64,000 bases of DNA from Manihot esculenta (lineage: Eukaryota; Streptophyta; Magnoliopsida; Malpighiales; Euphorbiaceae): positions 33,620,136-33,684,135 of the forward strand of contig NC_035177.2 in NCBI RefSeq assembly GCF_001659605.2, written 5' to 3'. The position numbers were made by a program, and so were the translations under genes. This document shows positions 1 through 10,102 of the stretch, in pieces. The notes beneath the pieces are model-generated. The model was not told the origin of the DNA and searched no databases. It saw only the letters and a list, made by a program, of their open reading frames with translations. Position 1 is the first letter of the stretch. Each line of letters starts with the position of its first letter.

Positions 1-1
1 A

Positions 2-1486
2 GTATTACAGAAACACAAAGGAGCCATAGGATGGACTATTGACGACATCAAAGGTATCTCTCCCTCCACCTGCATGCATAGAATTCACATGGAGGATGAG
101 TGCAAGCCAGTCAGAGATGCTCAAAGAAGGCTAAATCCACTTATGATGGAGGTAGTGAAAAAAGAGATAGTCAAGCTCCTTGATGCAGGCATCATATACC
201 CAATCTCTGATAGCAAATGGGTGAGCCCTGTACATGTAGTTCCAAAGAAAACTGGAATTACCATTGTTCCAAATGCTAAAGGGGAACTTGTCCCCACTAG
301 AGTCCATAATGGATGGAGAGTATGCATGGACTATAGGAAGCTCAATGCTGCGACAAGAAAAGACCACTTCCCACTTCCTTTCATTGATCAGATGCTAGAA
401 AGGCTTGCAGGTAAAACTCACTATTGTTGTCTTGATGGTTATTCAGGTTTTAACCAAATTCCAGTTGCTCCAGAAGACCAAGAGAAGACTACTTTCACTT
501 GTCCTTTTGGTACTTTTGCCTTTAGGAGAATGCCATTTGGACTATGCAATGCACCTGCCACTTTTCAGCGATGCATGATGAGCATATTTTCTGACTATGT
601 GGGTAAGACAATTGACGTATTGATGGATGACTTCACAGTTCATGGAAATTCTTTTGATGAATGCCTTACCAATTTAGAAAAGATCTTGCAAAGATGCATT
701 GAGACTAACCTTGTGCTTAATTATGAAAAATATCATTTTATGGTTAATCAAGGCATGGTCTTAGGACATGTGGTTTCAGCTAAGGGCATTGAAGTGGACA
801 AGGCTAAGGTGGACACCATAAAAAATCTGCCTTACCCCACAAATGTTAGAGACATCCGTTCCTTCCTTGGACATGCAGGATTCTATAGAAGATTCATCAA
901 GGATTTCTCAAAAATCACTTTGCCATTATGCAGATTGCTCCAATAAGATGTAACATTTGATTTTGATGCAGATTGCAAAAAGGCGTTTGATTTGATTAAA
1001 GAATTGCTTGTGACTGCCCCAATTATTCAAGGGCCTGACTGGAACTTACCATTTGAAATCATGTGTGATGCAAGCAATTATGCAATAGGAGCAGTCTTAG
1101 GGCAACGTGTGGGAAACTCACCCCATGTCATTCACTATGCCTCTCACACACTAGATGCTGCACAAAGCAACTACACAACAACTGAAAAAGAACTTTTGGC
1201 AGTTGTATTTGCTTTGGAGAAGTTCAGACCATATCTATTGGGAACCAAAGTCATTGTCTATTCTGACCACGCAGCCTTGCGATACTTGATCAAGAAAAAA
1301 GAAGCAAAACCAAGGCTCATTAGGTGGATCCTACTTCTACAAGAATTTGATCTAGAAATAAGAGACAAGAAGGGCAAAGAGAATCTTGTGGCAGACCACC
1401 TCAGCCGACTTCCATATAGTTCTACACCATGCCCAGTCAAAGAAGAGTTCCCAGACGAACATCTGTTCGTCACCCACTCTGCCTAG
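2..1486 (+). pseudogene. Athila-1 pol fragment: reverse transcriptase plus RNase H
   Basis: One reading frame runs from base 2 to 1486 and is broken only by TAA at 944-946, between the RT and RNase H domains. RT shows CMDYRKLNAAT, the MPFGLCNAPATFQR motif and a catalytic LMDD (the usual Y/F-x-DD) near 625-640, then the connecting FLGHAGFYRRFI. RNase H (about 990-1420) shows CDAS, TEKELLA, SDHAAL and ADHLSRLP, which carry the four expected acidic residues. In the living family this polyprotein copies element RNA to DNA in cytoplasmic particles. Here the integrase that should follow ADHLSRL is absent and the frame stops at 1484-1486, so even apart from the nonsense codon the gene cannot support integration. 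Confidence 0.85.
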
Positions 1487-2563
1487 AGGAACATGCCAAG
1501 CACACCACACCCCAGGGAAGTACTCAGTTTCTTTTGTCCTCTTCTCTTCTCTCTTCTCCTCTTCTCTCTTCTTTTACATTGAGGACAATGCATGATTTAA
1601 GTGTGGGGGTGCATCTTCCTTCTTCTCCCTTTTCTTTTCTTTCCTCTTCTTTCTTTTCTTCCCTTCTCTTCTTCTACGATTTCTCATGCTTTCAGATACA
1701 AAATTTTTTTCTTTTTCCTTTCAGTTTTAAATCGCTTTCAAGTTAATTAGCCACAGTTAAATTTTAATTTGTTTATGCTTTCAATAAAACACACACAACC
1801 ACAACCTTCTTCTTCTTCTTTTTTTTTGTTTTGCTCCACTCAAGCTGATGAACTATGTTAAATAAAGTCTTTCTTTCCATGACCCCATTAATGTGAACAC
1901 TCTTTAAACTAATGTTGAATCAATTGCAGTGAGTTGTATTCATGTTTAAGAATTGCCTTCTGAATTGAATCTTTGAGTTTGCCATGGTGAAAAATGTATT
2001 GATGACCCTCAATTGATTGAGAATAAATTAAAGTTGTGTGAATGAACTTAATGTGACTTGATTTAGCAACTGGTGTTGATTTGCCCAAATCATTGAGAGA
2101 AAGAAAATTCAGCAAAGGCAAAGACCTCAAAAGCACAAATTGAAAATTGTTCCAATGGTCAAAAGACTATGAACAAGGCCAGTAGCCACTTGGATAGGTG
2201 ACCAACTGAAAAATATAAACCTTCAAATCAAAAATAGGTTGGTGACCTTTCCAAGCAAGATCTAAAAGTGCAAAGCCTGAATAAAGTACTTCAAGATAAG
2301 GGCAAGTCAATCCAAAAGCTAGAAAAAGTCTTAACAAATTAATGTGCATGTCTCTCTTGAGGAAAACAAATCCTAGCCATGGTAAGCAAAGGGAAACAAG
2401 GAAAGAGGTAAGTAATCTTCATGCATATATTCTTCACTGCAATGATTCAAAATAGGTGTCTTGAGTATGAGCTTAAGTGGAAATAAGGATCTAGAGCAAG
2501 GGAAGCTTATTTGACTATGTTTGTTTGCTTGAGGACAAGCAAAAGCTTAAGTGTGGGGGTATT
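1487..2563 (+). other. Athila-1 non-coding 3' region with two purine-tract-like blocks
   Basis: No coding similarity is visible. A pyrimidine-rich stretch (about 1530-1680, TC/TTC runs) is followed by A+T-rich sequence. A 30-bp block at 1581-1610, beginning GAGGACAA and ending TTAAGTGTGGGGGT, is repeated at 2531-2560 directly before the LTR. The second copy is the polypurine tract that primes plus-strand synthesis. The first may be a central-type second tract or a relic of an internal duplication. Confidence 0.65.
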
Positions 2564-4389
2564 TGATAGAGCATAAATTAACCCATATTATCATGATATT
2601 CTTGATGTCTATTTACATCTTTTCTACCTAATTTTGTGATTTTAATCATGTTTTGCAGATATTAGGTGAAAACGGACATTCAAGAGAAAATGCTCTTAAA
2701 AACGCTCAAAAGTGCAAAATCTGAAAAGCCACCTACGGCAGTATCTTCGGCGGCCGAAAGTCCAGTCCAGAGACGAAACTGCCCCACCTTCGGTGGCACC
2801 TTCGGTGGCACCTTCGGTGGCACCTTCGGCTGCTGAACATTGGCTCTAGAGACGAAAGTCGGCCTCCTTCGGCCGCCGAACCCCAACCTTCGGCCGCCGA
2901 ACCTTCAAACCAGAACCGAAAGTCCAGCCCCCGAAACTCAACTTAGGCAGCCGAAAATGCGCTCTATTGCACTCTTTCCTTGTTCAGGAAGCCATATCCC
3001 AAGTTGCCATATTTGAGGAGCCAAATAAGGAAAGAATCTTGAGATCCAAATCTTCAATATTCACATTCAATTATTGGATTTCAAGATCCCCCTTATTAAG
3101 GAAAGAAAATCCAAAGATCACATGTTTCCTACTTAGTGCCATGCACATTCAAATTTCAAAAGGAGTATCCACCTTCCTTATTAGTGCATGGTCAGCCTCT
3201 TAACTCTTTGGGCAACATCTTGAAGACCTTGGGCAGCAATTGAAAAGACCAAAGTGCCCCCACTTGCCTTCCATCACATGCAACTCGTTTTTGCCTTCAT
3301 ACATGCACAAACAAGGCACATGCAACACCAAGGACACTTTGGACAGCCTCTAAAAGTCTCCTGGACTTCCATGAAACCCTAGGCAGCCTCTCAAGATCTA
3401 TTTAAAGGCTTCAAGAGGACAAGAAGATAGCTTTGGATCCTCCCAAGTTCGGCAGCCTCTCCTAGGCTCTCTCCCACTTTAATTTTTCATCTTTTGCTTT
3501 CTTTTCTTTTACTTTCTGTTTTGGTTCAGCCATGAGTGGCTGAAACCCTCTTTCTAGTTGAAGTTTATTTGAAACTAAGGTTGTTTAAAGGGTTGTGAGA
3601 TCTGAACATAAACCTTTGTCTTTGATTTTATTCAATATTCATGCAATTGTGCTTTGATTACAAGATTGCTTTGTTGTTTTGATCAAATTGGCCACTTGAC
3701 TCTTAATTGCAAAGTTAATTGATTGTTGGATTAGGATATTTGTTAGTCCGTAATTGCTGGAAATATTCTGTCCATTGAACACTTGGTGTAAAAACCCAAG
3801 AAATTGTATGATCTAACATTATCTCATGCGTTTGAGTAGTTAGGGTTTGGATCTTTCTTGTTCTTCATGCAATTGGCAATTGCTTTGATGCCTATGGCCC
3901 AAGGACGTTCCTTGGCAATTTGTTGATTATTAATTGGTTAGAGGACGTTCCCTAATCAGTTTGTTCATAAGGAAAGACATGGTGGTGAGAAGCGTCTTTC
4001 ACCCACATAACCAACCTATTGAATCAATCAAGATAACCATGTTTCAATGATCAATCCAAACAACCAAAGTAGATCCATATCTTCAACTATACTTTTCCCA
4101 TATTGATTTCTCTCTTTATTTTAGATTACTTGCTGTTTTAATTGCTTTCATTAGTTGTTAATCAAATCATCTCAAAACCCCCCTTTTACTTTCCTTGCAT
4201 TTTACTTTTGTTCTATTTGCGATCACTTTCTTTCCACTGTGTTTTCAATTAGTCTTATTGGTCTTGATTGTGATAAATAAATAGGTAATCAATTCTCTGT
4301 GGATACGATCCTTCACCACTGTCTACAGTTGTAAATTGTAGGTGACCAAGAAGGTTATTTTTGACCGACTTCGACAACCGCTCCTGTCA
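2564..4389 (+). repeat. 3' LTR of Athila-1 (1826 bp)
   Basis: Begins TGATAGAGCATA directly after GTGTGGGGGTATT and ends CTCCTGTCA. The same ends delimit the solo LTR at 43718-45302, which has its own TSD, and this fixes both boundaries. A GC-rich block at 2740-2960 holds three perfect TTCGGCNGCCGAA palindromes (2746, 2868, 2889), a 12-bp tandem (CCTTCGGTGGCA, about 2789-2827) and the word CAGAGACGAAACT (2768-2780). A TATA-like TATTTAAAGG lies at 3399-3408. The rest is AT-rich and without coding potential. Confidence 0.88.
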
Positions 4390-4744
4390 ACACCTCAAAT
4401 ATGCCTTCTTGGGAGCTGGAAATACACTTCCAGTTATAATTTCCAACCAGCTCAGCCCACATGAAGAAGAAAAGCTCCTAGAGGTGTTGAAAAAACACAA
4501 GAAGGCAATTGGGTGGACCTTGGAGGACATCAAAGGCATATCACCCTCAACATGCATGCATCGGATACTTATGGAGGATGAGTGCAAACTTGTTCGTGAG
4601 GCTCAAAGGAGGCTGAACCCACCAATGATGGAGGTTGTGAAGAAAGAAATTATGAAACTCCTAGACACTGGAGTCATCTACCCCATCTCTGATAGTAAAT
4701 GGGTGAGTCCCATCCATGTGGTACCAAAGAAGATTGGGATTACC
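4390..4744 (+). pseudogene. Athila-2 pol fragment (RT N-terminal region)
   Basis: An open frame encodes the start of an Athila-type RT (KYAFLGAGNTLPVII, AIGWTLEDIKGISPS, CMHRILMEDECKLV, WVSPIHVVPKK). It is clearly related to, but not a continuation of, the RT at the start of the window: the two overlap over ..GISPSTCMHRI... It is the target of two insertions, Athila-1 on its left and a minus-strand Tekay LTR on its right at 4745. Only about 118 codons remain in the window. Confidence 0.8.
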
Positions 4745-5126
4745 TGTAACGACCCGAAAATCGGACCGCTACCGGCGCTAGGATCCAGATCGGCTTAAGG
4801 CCGCCGGGACCCATAGCAAGCCTAACATACATCTTGTATACCTATTTAATCCCATACATGATCAACATATACATAAAAATTTTGAACTTTCTCATTCATT
4901 TACCAAACTTAACCTGTGCATGTACAACTCATAAGTGTAAACATCATACCCCACACTGGAGTCCTCATCAAATGCTCCAATGGGGTAACATAACATACCT
5001 TAAGTTTGGTTTACATAAACAGTGATAAAACAATTTATAGACCATGTACAAAGGGATTAATCAACATACTAAGGTCAAGCACAACTCTAAACTTCCATAA
5101 ACATCATTACATTACATCATTCTCAT
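4745..5126 (-). repeat. Fragment of a Tekay LTR, element-C subfamily
   Basis: Starts TGTAACGACCC, the reverse complement of a Tekay LTR 3' terminus, and contains the GGCGCTAGGATCC and GGCTTAAGGCCGCCGG block found at this position in every Tekay LTR here. It closely matches 47456-47830, the 5' LTR of element C, and stops abruptly at 5126 where element A begins. The rest of this LTR is not in the window. The likely left TSD is TTACC (4740-4744). Confidence 0.75.
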
Positions 5127-5305
5127 TGTAACGACCCCAAAATGGACCGTCACCGGCGCTAGGATTCAGGTCGGCTTAAGGCCGCCAGAACCCGTAGCAA
5201 GCCTGCTATACTCTCTGTGTACCTGTAAAACTCATACATGATCATACATTTTCTGTGCAAATAAAAACTCTTTTCTGAACCAAGGCTTAACCTGTGCATG
5301 CACTA

Positions 5306-5362
5306 TCTCTGTACTCTGTACTCTGTACTCTGTACTCTGTACTCTGTACTCTGTACTCTGTA
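5306..5362. repeat. Microsatellite, about eight copies of ACTCTGT
   Basis: A 7-bp tandem run inside the inverted LTR arm. The matching site in the opposite arm (near 7535-7560, read as ACAGAGT) has only about three copies, and element B's LTRs have about five with an interruption. It is a fast-changing length marker between otherwise near-identical LTRs. Confidence 0.8.
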
Positions 5363-5839
5363 CCCCTGACTAGAGCTTGCTCTAGATGGGTTAACTCATA
5401 CCTGTTAAGCCTGGTTTTTCACATCACAGTAAAACATAGATACATATACAGATCATGTACATAACAAACATCACTAAGTCAAGCACAGTGCTAACTTTAT
5501 ACACAACTATTACATCTCTTTAATATTACATGTCCACTCTAAGCTATTACAAATCTCTTTACTCTTTCTGTACTTTGTGGATCTCCTCTGTATACTGTAT
5601 ACTGACCCTGCAAAACTGGGGTTAAGGGAGTGGGATGAGCTCTATAGCCCAGTGAGTAGAACAGTAAAACATCTCATTAACATATGATCTCATGGAATGC
5701 ACCATATCACAGACAATTCACATAAAGGGTAAACCTGTCACCACATAGTCCCGGTAACTCTGCCGTGCCAGGGCGTAGAATCGAGCACCTGGTCTTCCTG
5801 TGATATATGTATATGTGTATATAACACCTCTGTACTTAC

Positions 5840-5965
5840 CATTGCCAGGGCGTAGTCAAAGGCTCCTGGACTTTCCTCTATACCTGCCAGGGCATAGTCA
5901 AAGGCTCCTGGACTTCTCTATACCTGCCAGGGCGTAGTCAAAGGCTCCTGGACTTCTCTCAGAGA
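5840..5965. repeat. Tandem repeat of about 40 bp in LTR (three copies)
   Basis: Repeated unit containing GCCAGGGCGTAGTCAAAGG and CTCCTGGACTT. The CCAGG and CCTGG halves of each unit are complementary and could pair. Equivalent tracts occur at 7008-7070 (two copies, opposite strand), 10790-10895 and 36690-36790. Copy number varies between LTRs. Confidence 0.7.
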
Positions 5966-6805
5966 CTATTGGATCATTCAGCATTCACCCACAACAACAA
6001 TGAACTATGCAATGCAGCATATTCGTGAATTCTAATGCAAACAACCTGCTGTATACTCATGATGCATGAACTATGCTGAAAGCATTTCATTATTCACGTA
6101 AAAACAGTAAGTTTGGTTTAGTTGCATGAATAGGGTTTTTTGTGAGGTTTTGATGATTTTGGGAGTAAAGCTTGTTTCTGTGTTGTTTGTGTTGTGTGTT
6201 TGGGGTTTTAAGGCAGTTTCTGACCCCTTTGAGCATATACATGAGTGTATGCAAGTTAAGGGATTGAAGTGTTTGAGTTTGGAAGAGGTATGTGCTTTTG
6301 GCGAGAGGCAGAGCAAGTTTCTGCCTTGCGGATGAACTCAGGTTCTGCCGCCGAAGGTACATTCGGCCGCCGAACCCATGAGGAGGTGGCTTTGGCTACC
6401 CAAGCTTGCCCCCGAGCTTTTGGACTTTCGGCTCTGGAGGGGAGTTCGGCCGCCGAAGGTGCCGCCGAAGGTTAGAGACTTTCGTCTCTGGAGTGCCTTT
6501 TGGCCTCCGAAACTTGCCCCCGAAAGGGTTCGGCTGCCGAAAGTAGAGCTTCGGCCGCCGAAGGTGCATGAGTTTCGTCTCTGGAGAGGACTTTCGGCCG
6601 CCGAACCTGCCGCCGAAAGTGTCCTGTCCAGCTTTCCTTTGCATGCTTTGCATGGATGTTAGAGTGAGTTTAAGGGGGATTTTTTGGGGAGTTTATTAGA
6701 GTTGTTCTCCATCTGTATAGGTACAGACCAAAGGAACAAGAGAGAGTAGCAGTGAGTCCTGCTCCAGAGTTTCAGAGCCTGCAGAGTCAGTCCAGATAGC
6801 CAGAG

Positions 6806-7960
6806 GTGAGTGGAACTAAACCAAACTTACTGTTTTTACGTGAATAATGAAATGCTTTCAGCATAGTTCATGCATCATGAGTATACAGCAGGTTGTTTGC
6901 ATTAGAATTCACGAATATGCTGTATTGCATAGTTCATTGTTGTTGTGGGTGAATGCTGAATGATCCAATAGTCTCTGAGAGAAGTCCAAGAGCCTTTGAC
7001 TACGCCCTGGCAGGTATAGAGAAGTCCAGGAGCCTTTGACTACGCCCTGGCAATGGTAAGTACAGAGGTGTTATATACACATATACATATATCACAGGAA
7101 GACCAGGTGCTCGATTCTACACCCTGGCACGGCAGAGTTACCGGGACTATGTGGTGACAGGTTTACCCTTGATGTGAATTGTCTGTGATATGGTGCATTC
7201 CATGAGATCATATGTTAATGAGATGTTTTACTGTTCTACTCACTGGGCTATAGAGCTCATCCCACTCCCTTAACCCCAGTTTTGCAGGGTCAGTATACAG
7301 TATACAGAGGAGATCCACAGAGTACAGAAAGAGTAAAGAGATTTGTAATAGCTTAGAGTGGACATGTAATATTAAAGAGATGTAATAGTTGTGTATAAAG
7401 TTAGCACTGTGCTTGACTTAGTGATGTTTGTTATGTACATGATCTGTATATGTATCTATGTTTTACTGTGATGTGAAAAACCAGGCTTAACAGGTATGAG
7501 TTAACCCATCTAGAGCAAGCTCTAGTAAGGGGTATAGAGTACAGAGTACAGAGTACAGAGATAGTGCATGCACAGGTTAAGCCTTGGTTCAGAAAAGAGT
7601 TTTTATTTGCACAGAAAATGTATGATCATGTATGAGTTTTACAGGTACACAGAGAGTATAGCAGGCTTGCTACGGGTTCTGGCGGCCTTAAGCCGACCTG
7701 AATCCTAGCGCCGGTGACGATCCATTTTGGGGTCGTTACAGATTGGTATCAGAGCCCTCGGTTCAAATGATCGGACCTATCGAGACAGTGTCGAGCTCAT
7801 AGAGGTTAGAAGAGGTCAAGCACAATAGGAAATCATGTCCACTAGGATAGGGTGTTGAGTCCTATCTGTTTACTGCTATGGAATACCATGAGTTATGCAT
7901 GTGCCTTCTTGCTATGTGATGTTTATGTGCTAAAGTGCTATCTTCTGTGTTGTTTTCCAG
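6806..7960 (+). other. Putative leader intron of element A
   Basis: A strong donor-like site, CCAGAG|GTGAGT, lies in the LTR at 6806. An acceptor-like pyrimidine tract ending TTGTTTTCCAG ends at 7960, nine bases before the gag ATG. The same pair of signals at the same places is seen in the other Tekay subfamilies here. Splicing would remove the LTR 3' end and the PBS. This is inferred from signals only. Confidence 0.35.
7744..7756 (+). promoter_or_regulatory. Primer-binding site of element A
   Basis: TGGTATCAGAGCC lies three bases after the LTR terminus TTACA. It is the standard plant PBS complementary to the 3' end of initiator tRNA-Met, which primes minus-strand DNA synthesis. Confidence 0.9.
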
Positions 7961-7969
7961 AGAGTAAAG

Positions 7970-10102
7970 ATGAGAGGAACTCGTCGATCAGCTCGATTGA
8001 CTGGAGTCCCACCAGATAGTGAGAGACCAACTGCTCGTCCTCCTGCATTGCCGAGGGCAAGGTCTCAGAGATCTAGCAGGGAAGGTACATCAATAGACCC
8101 TAGAAGGTCTGTAGACGAGAGCAGAAGAGGTACAGCTAGGGGAGGAAGATCAGAGGAAAGGAGGGAGGCTATGGAGAGTGACCAGTCTAGAGATGACAGC
8201 ATGGGTATAGGCAGATTTGAGGAAGGTATGGGAGAGTCGCAGGGAGGCACTCAGGCCTCAGGTTTTGGCTATCCAGCCTTTCTGCAGGACCCAGAGTATC
8301 CGATGGGAGGTATGTCGGAGTACTCTAGTTTTGTCCCATATCCTCCTTACATGCCATATATGCCTTATCCTCCTTATTACCCACCATATCCGATGTATCC
8401 ACCTTCCCCTACCCATCCAAGTGCAGCACACCTAGAGCCAAATGACCCAGTACCCCCACCACCAGAACTAGTAGCCCCTGTTGTTGACAGACATCAACCT
8501 AGCTCATCTGGAGGTAAAGTGCAAATGACGGAGTACTTGAAATTGGATGCTCCTAAATACAACACGGGAGATGATCCATTTGAATACCTCAGATCAGTTA
8601 GGATGATAACCAGTGAGTTGGGAGCTGATGATAGTAGGGCCATTGAGATGGCGGGGTTTACACTTAAATGTAGGAAGGCCAGAGAATGGTTCAAGAATTA
8701 TGTGGAACCCAGGATGGACAGTATGTCTTGGGGAGAGTTCGCCAATGAGTTTGCAGGGTGGGCTTTTCCTAATAGCTCCAGGGAGATGAAAGTAATAGAG
8801 TTCGAACAGTTGAGACAGACAGATGAGATGAGTGTTGATGAATTCACAGATAAGTTCCTGGATTTGCTTCAGTATGTGGGTCAAGCCTATGATACTGATC
8901 AGAAGAAGGCAAGGAGATATACTATGAGACTGCATCCCAGGTATTCGTCCTTGATTCTTCCAGCAGAAAAGGAGAGTTTCCACACTATAGTGGACGCAGC
9001 CAGGAAAATGGAAGCTAGTGCCAATATTCAAAAACAGTCAAAAGCACAGGCTTCGGGTTCTAAGGCCCCCAGTTCAGGCACTTCAGGCAGCAAGAGATGG
9101 GATAGAGCAAAAGGAACAAAGAGTAAGTTCTGGAGTAAAGTCAAGTCAAGTCTGGGAATAGGTAGTGGCTCAAGCTCTGGCACAGCTCCAGTATGCAGAA
9201 GATGTGGAAGACCACATGGAGGAGCTTGTCGGTTGGGATCTACAGCTTGTTTTAGATGTGGACAGGAAGGGCATATTGCTCGGGATTGTCCTCAGGTGAC
9301 TTTTGCACCATCCCAGCAGATGAGTTCAGGCAGTGTGGTACAGCCAGTTGTACAGCTAGCAGCTCCAGTCATGCCTCAGAGTAGTGGCAGAGGTAGAGGG
9401 AGAGGGGTAGCCTCTACTTCAGCAGCAGGTTCCCGAGGTGGAAATCCGGTAGCCCCAGCACGGATTTTCACTGTGACACAGGAGGAGGCTAACACGTCGA
9501 ACACAGTGGTGTCAGGTAATCTCATCATTGGGTGTTCAGATGTGTATGCTTTGATGGACCCCGGTGCTTCTCATTCCTTTATTGCTTCGAGAGCCATAGA
9601 GAGATTGGGTTTGATCAGTTCTGAGTTAGAGTATCATCTCTGGGTCAGTGGACCTAAATGTGACCCATCAGTGGCAGCGTCAGTCTGTCGTTTCAGTCCA
9701 GTGTTCATCGAGGGTAGATGCCTTCCAGCTGACCTTGTGGTTCTAGACTTGACAGATTTTGACGTCATTCTAGGGATGGATTGGCTATCTGCATATAGTG
9801 CTACTTTGGACTGTAGAGAGAAGATAGTTAGTCTAAGAGACCAGGATGGGTCAGAGTGTGTCTTCAGAGGAGACAGGAGAGGGACACCCAGAGGTTTGAT
9901 TTCAGCCCTTTAGGCTCGTCGTTTGCTTAGGAGGGGTTGTCAGGGGTTTCTAGCTCATGTGAGAGAGCTAGACAGTCAGGTGAGGGAACCAGCCACAGTA
10001 CCCGTAGTCCGAGAGTTTCTCGATATTTTCCCAGACGAACTTCCAGGACTACCACCTGGTAGGGAGATAGAGTTTGAAATAGAATTGCTGCCTGATACCA
10101 GA
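7970..10102 (+). pseudogene. gag-protease-RT start of element A, with one nonsense codon
   Basis: Starts at the same [12 protein letters not shown] as the other Tekay copies. Gag has a low-complexity Pro/Tyr-rich segment (about 8330-8400), a capsid-like region (8520-9030) and two zinc knuckles (CRRCGRPHGGAC and [14 protein letters not shown], about 9190-9290). The retroviral-type aspartic protease has DPGASHSF near 9555. The frame meets TAG at 9911-9913, where the relatives have CAG (Gln), but stays open beyond it to the element-B insertion at 10102, just before the conserved RPISIPP that begins RT. Gag-pol is normally made as one polyprotein in this lineage, so the single C-to-T change would leave only Gag plus protease. 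Confidence 0.85.
10098..10102. repeat. Target-site duplication CCAGA of element B (left copy)
   Basis: CCAGA here and at 38162-38166 flank 10103-38161 exactly. Five bases is the length expected for Ty3/gypsy integrase. Confidence 0.9.

Larger units (their letters stand above)
1..4389 (+). mobile_element. Athila-1: 3' part of an Athila-like Ty3/gypsy retrotransposon
   Basis: The window opens inside the pol gene of this element. Visible in order are reverse transcriptase, RNase H, a long non-coding 3' region, a purine tract and a complete 3' LTR ending in CA at 4389. The RT text (YCCLDGYSGFNQI, VLMDDFTVHG) is of the Athila type, not the chromovirus type that fills the rest of the window. No integrase or envelope-like region lies between RNase H (ends 1486) and the LTR (starts 2564), so the internal region has a large deletion. 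The LTR is followed at once by pol sequence of a second Athila element, so this copy was inserted into a relative. The upstream LTR and left TSD are outside the window; the right TSD should be ACACC (4390-4394). Confidence 0.85.
5127..7740. repeat. Rearranged 5' LTR of element A: inverted repeat with about 0.93-1.0-kb arms
   Basis: The right part (about 6124-7740) is a plus-strand Tekay LTR ending GGGGTCGTTACA, followed by the primer-binding site. The left part (5127-6123) is an inverted, nearly identical copy of the last stretch of that same LTR (6814-7740). It begins exactly with the LTR terminus TGTAACGACCCC. Arm lengths (997 and 927 bp) differ mostly through repeat copy number: the ACTCTGT run at 5306-5362 and the GCCAGGGCGTAGTC unit, three copies versus two. 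The normal first ~550 bp of the LTR, including its promoter, are missing. A GC-rich palindrome cluster remains at about 6340-6620. Confidence 0.75.
5127..10102 (+). mobile_element. Tekay element A, left part (continues at 38162-38324)
   Basis: Contains the rearranged 5' LTR, a PBS, gag, protease and the start of RT. It is cut at 10102 by element B and resumes at 38162 after a CCAGA target duplication. There it runs on through RT to 38324, where it stops abruptly at an LTR fragment. RNase H, integrase, chromodomain and a normal 3' LTR are therefore missing. A and B belong to the same subfamily (gag and LTR text nearly match), so B jumped into a relative. Confidence 0.8.

Noticed and set aside
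1487..2563. Envelope-like or integrase gene in the Athila 3' region
   Set aside because: No open frame of useful length and no HHCC or DDE motif; the region is low-complexity and AT-rich.
6378..6662. Small frames rich in Ser-Ala-Ala-Glu-Gly or Pro-Pro-Lys-Val repeats in many LTRs
   Set aside because: They are the TTCGGCNGCCGAA arrays translated in different frames on both strands, not proteins.
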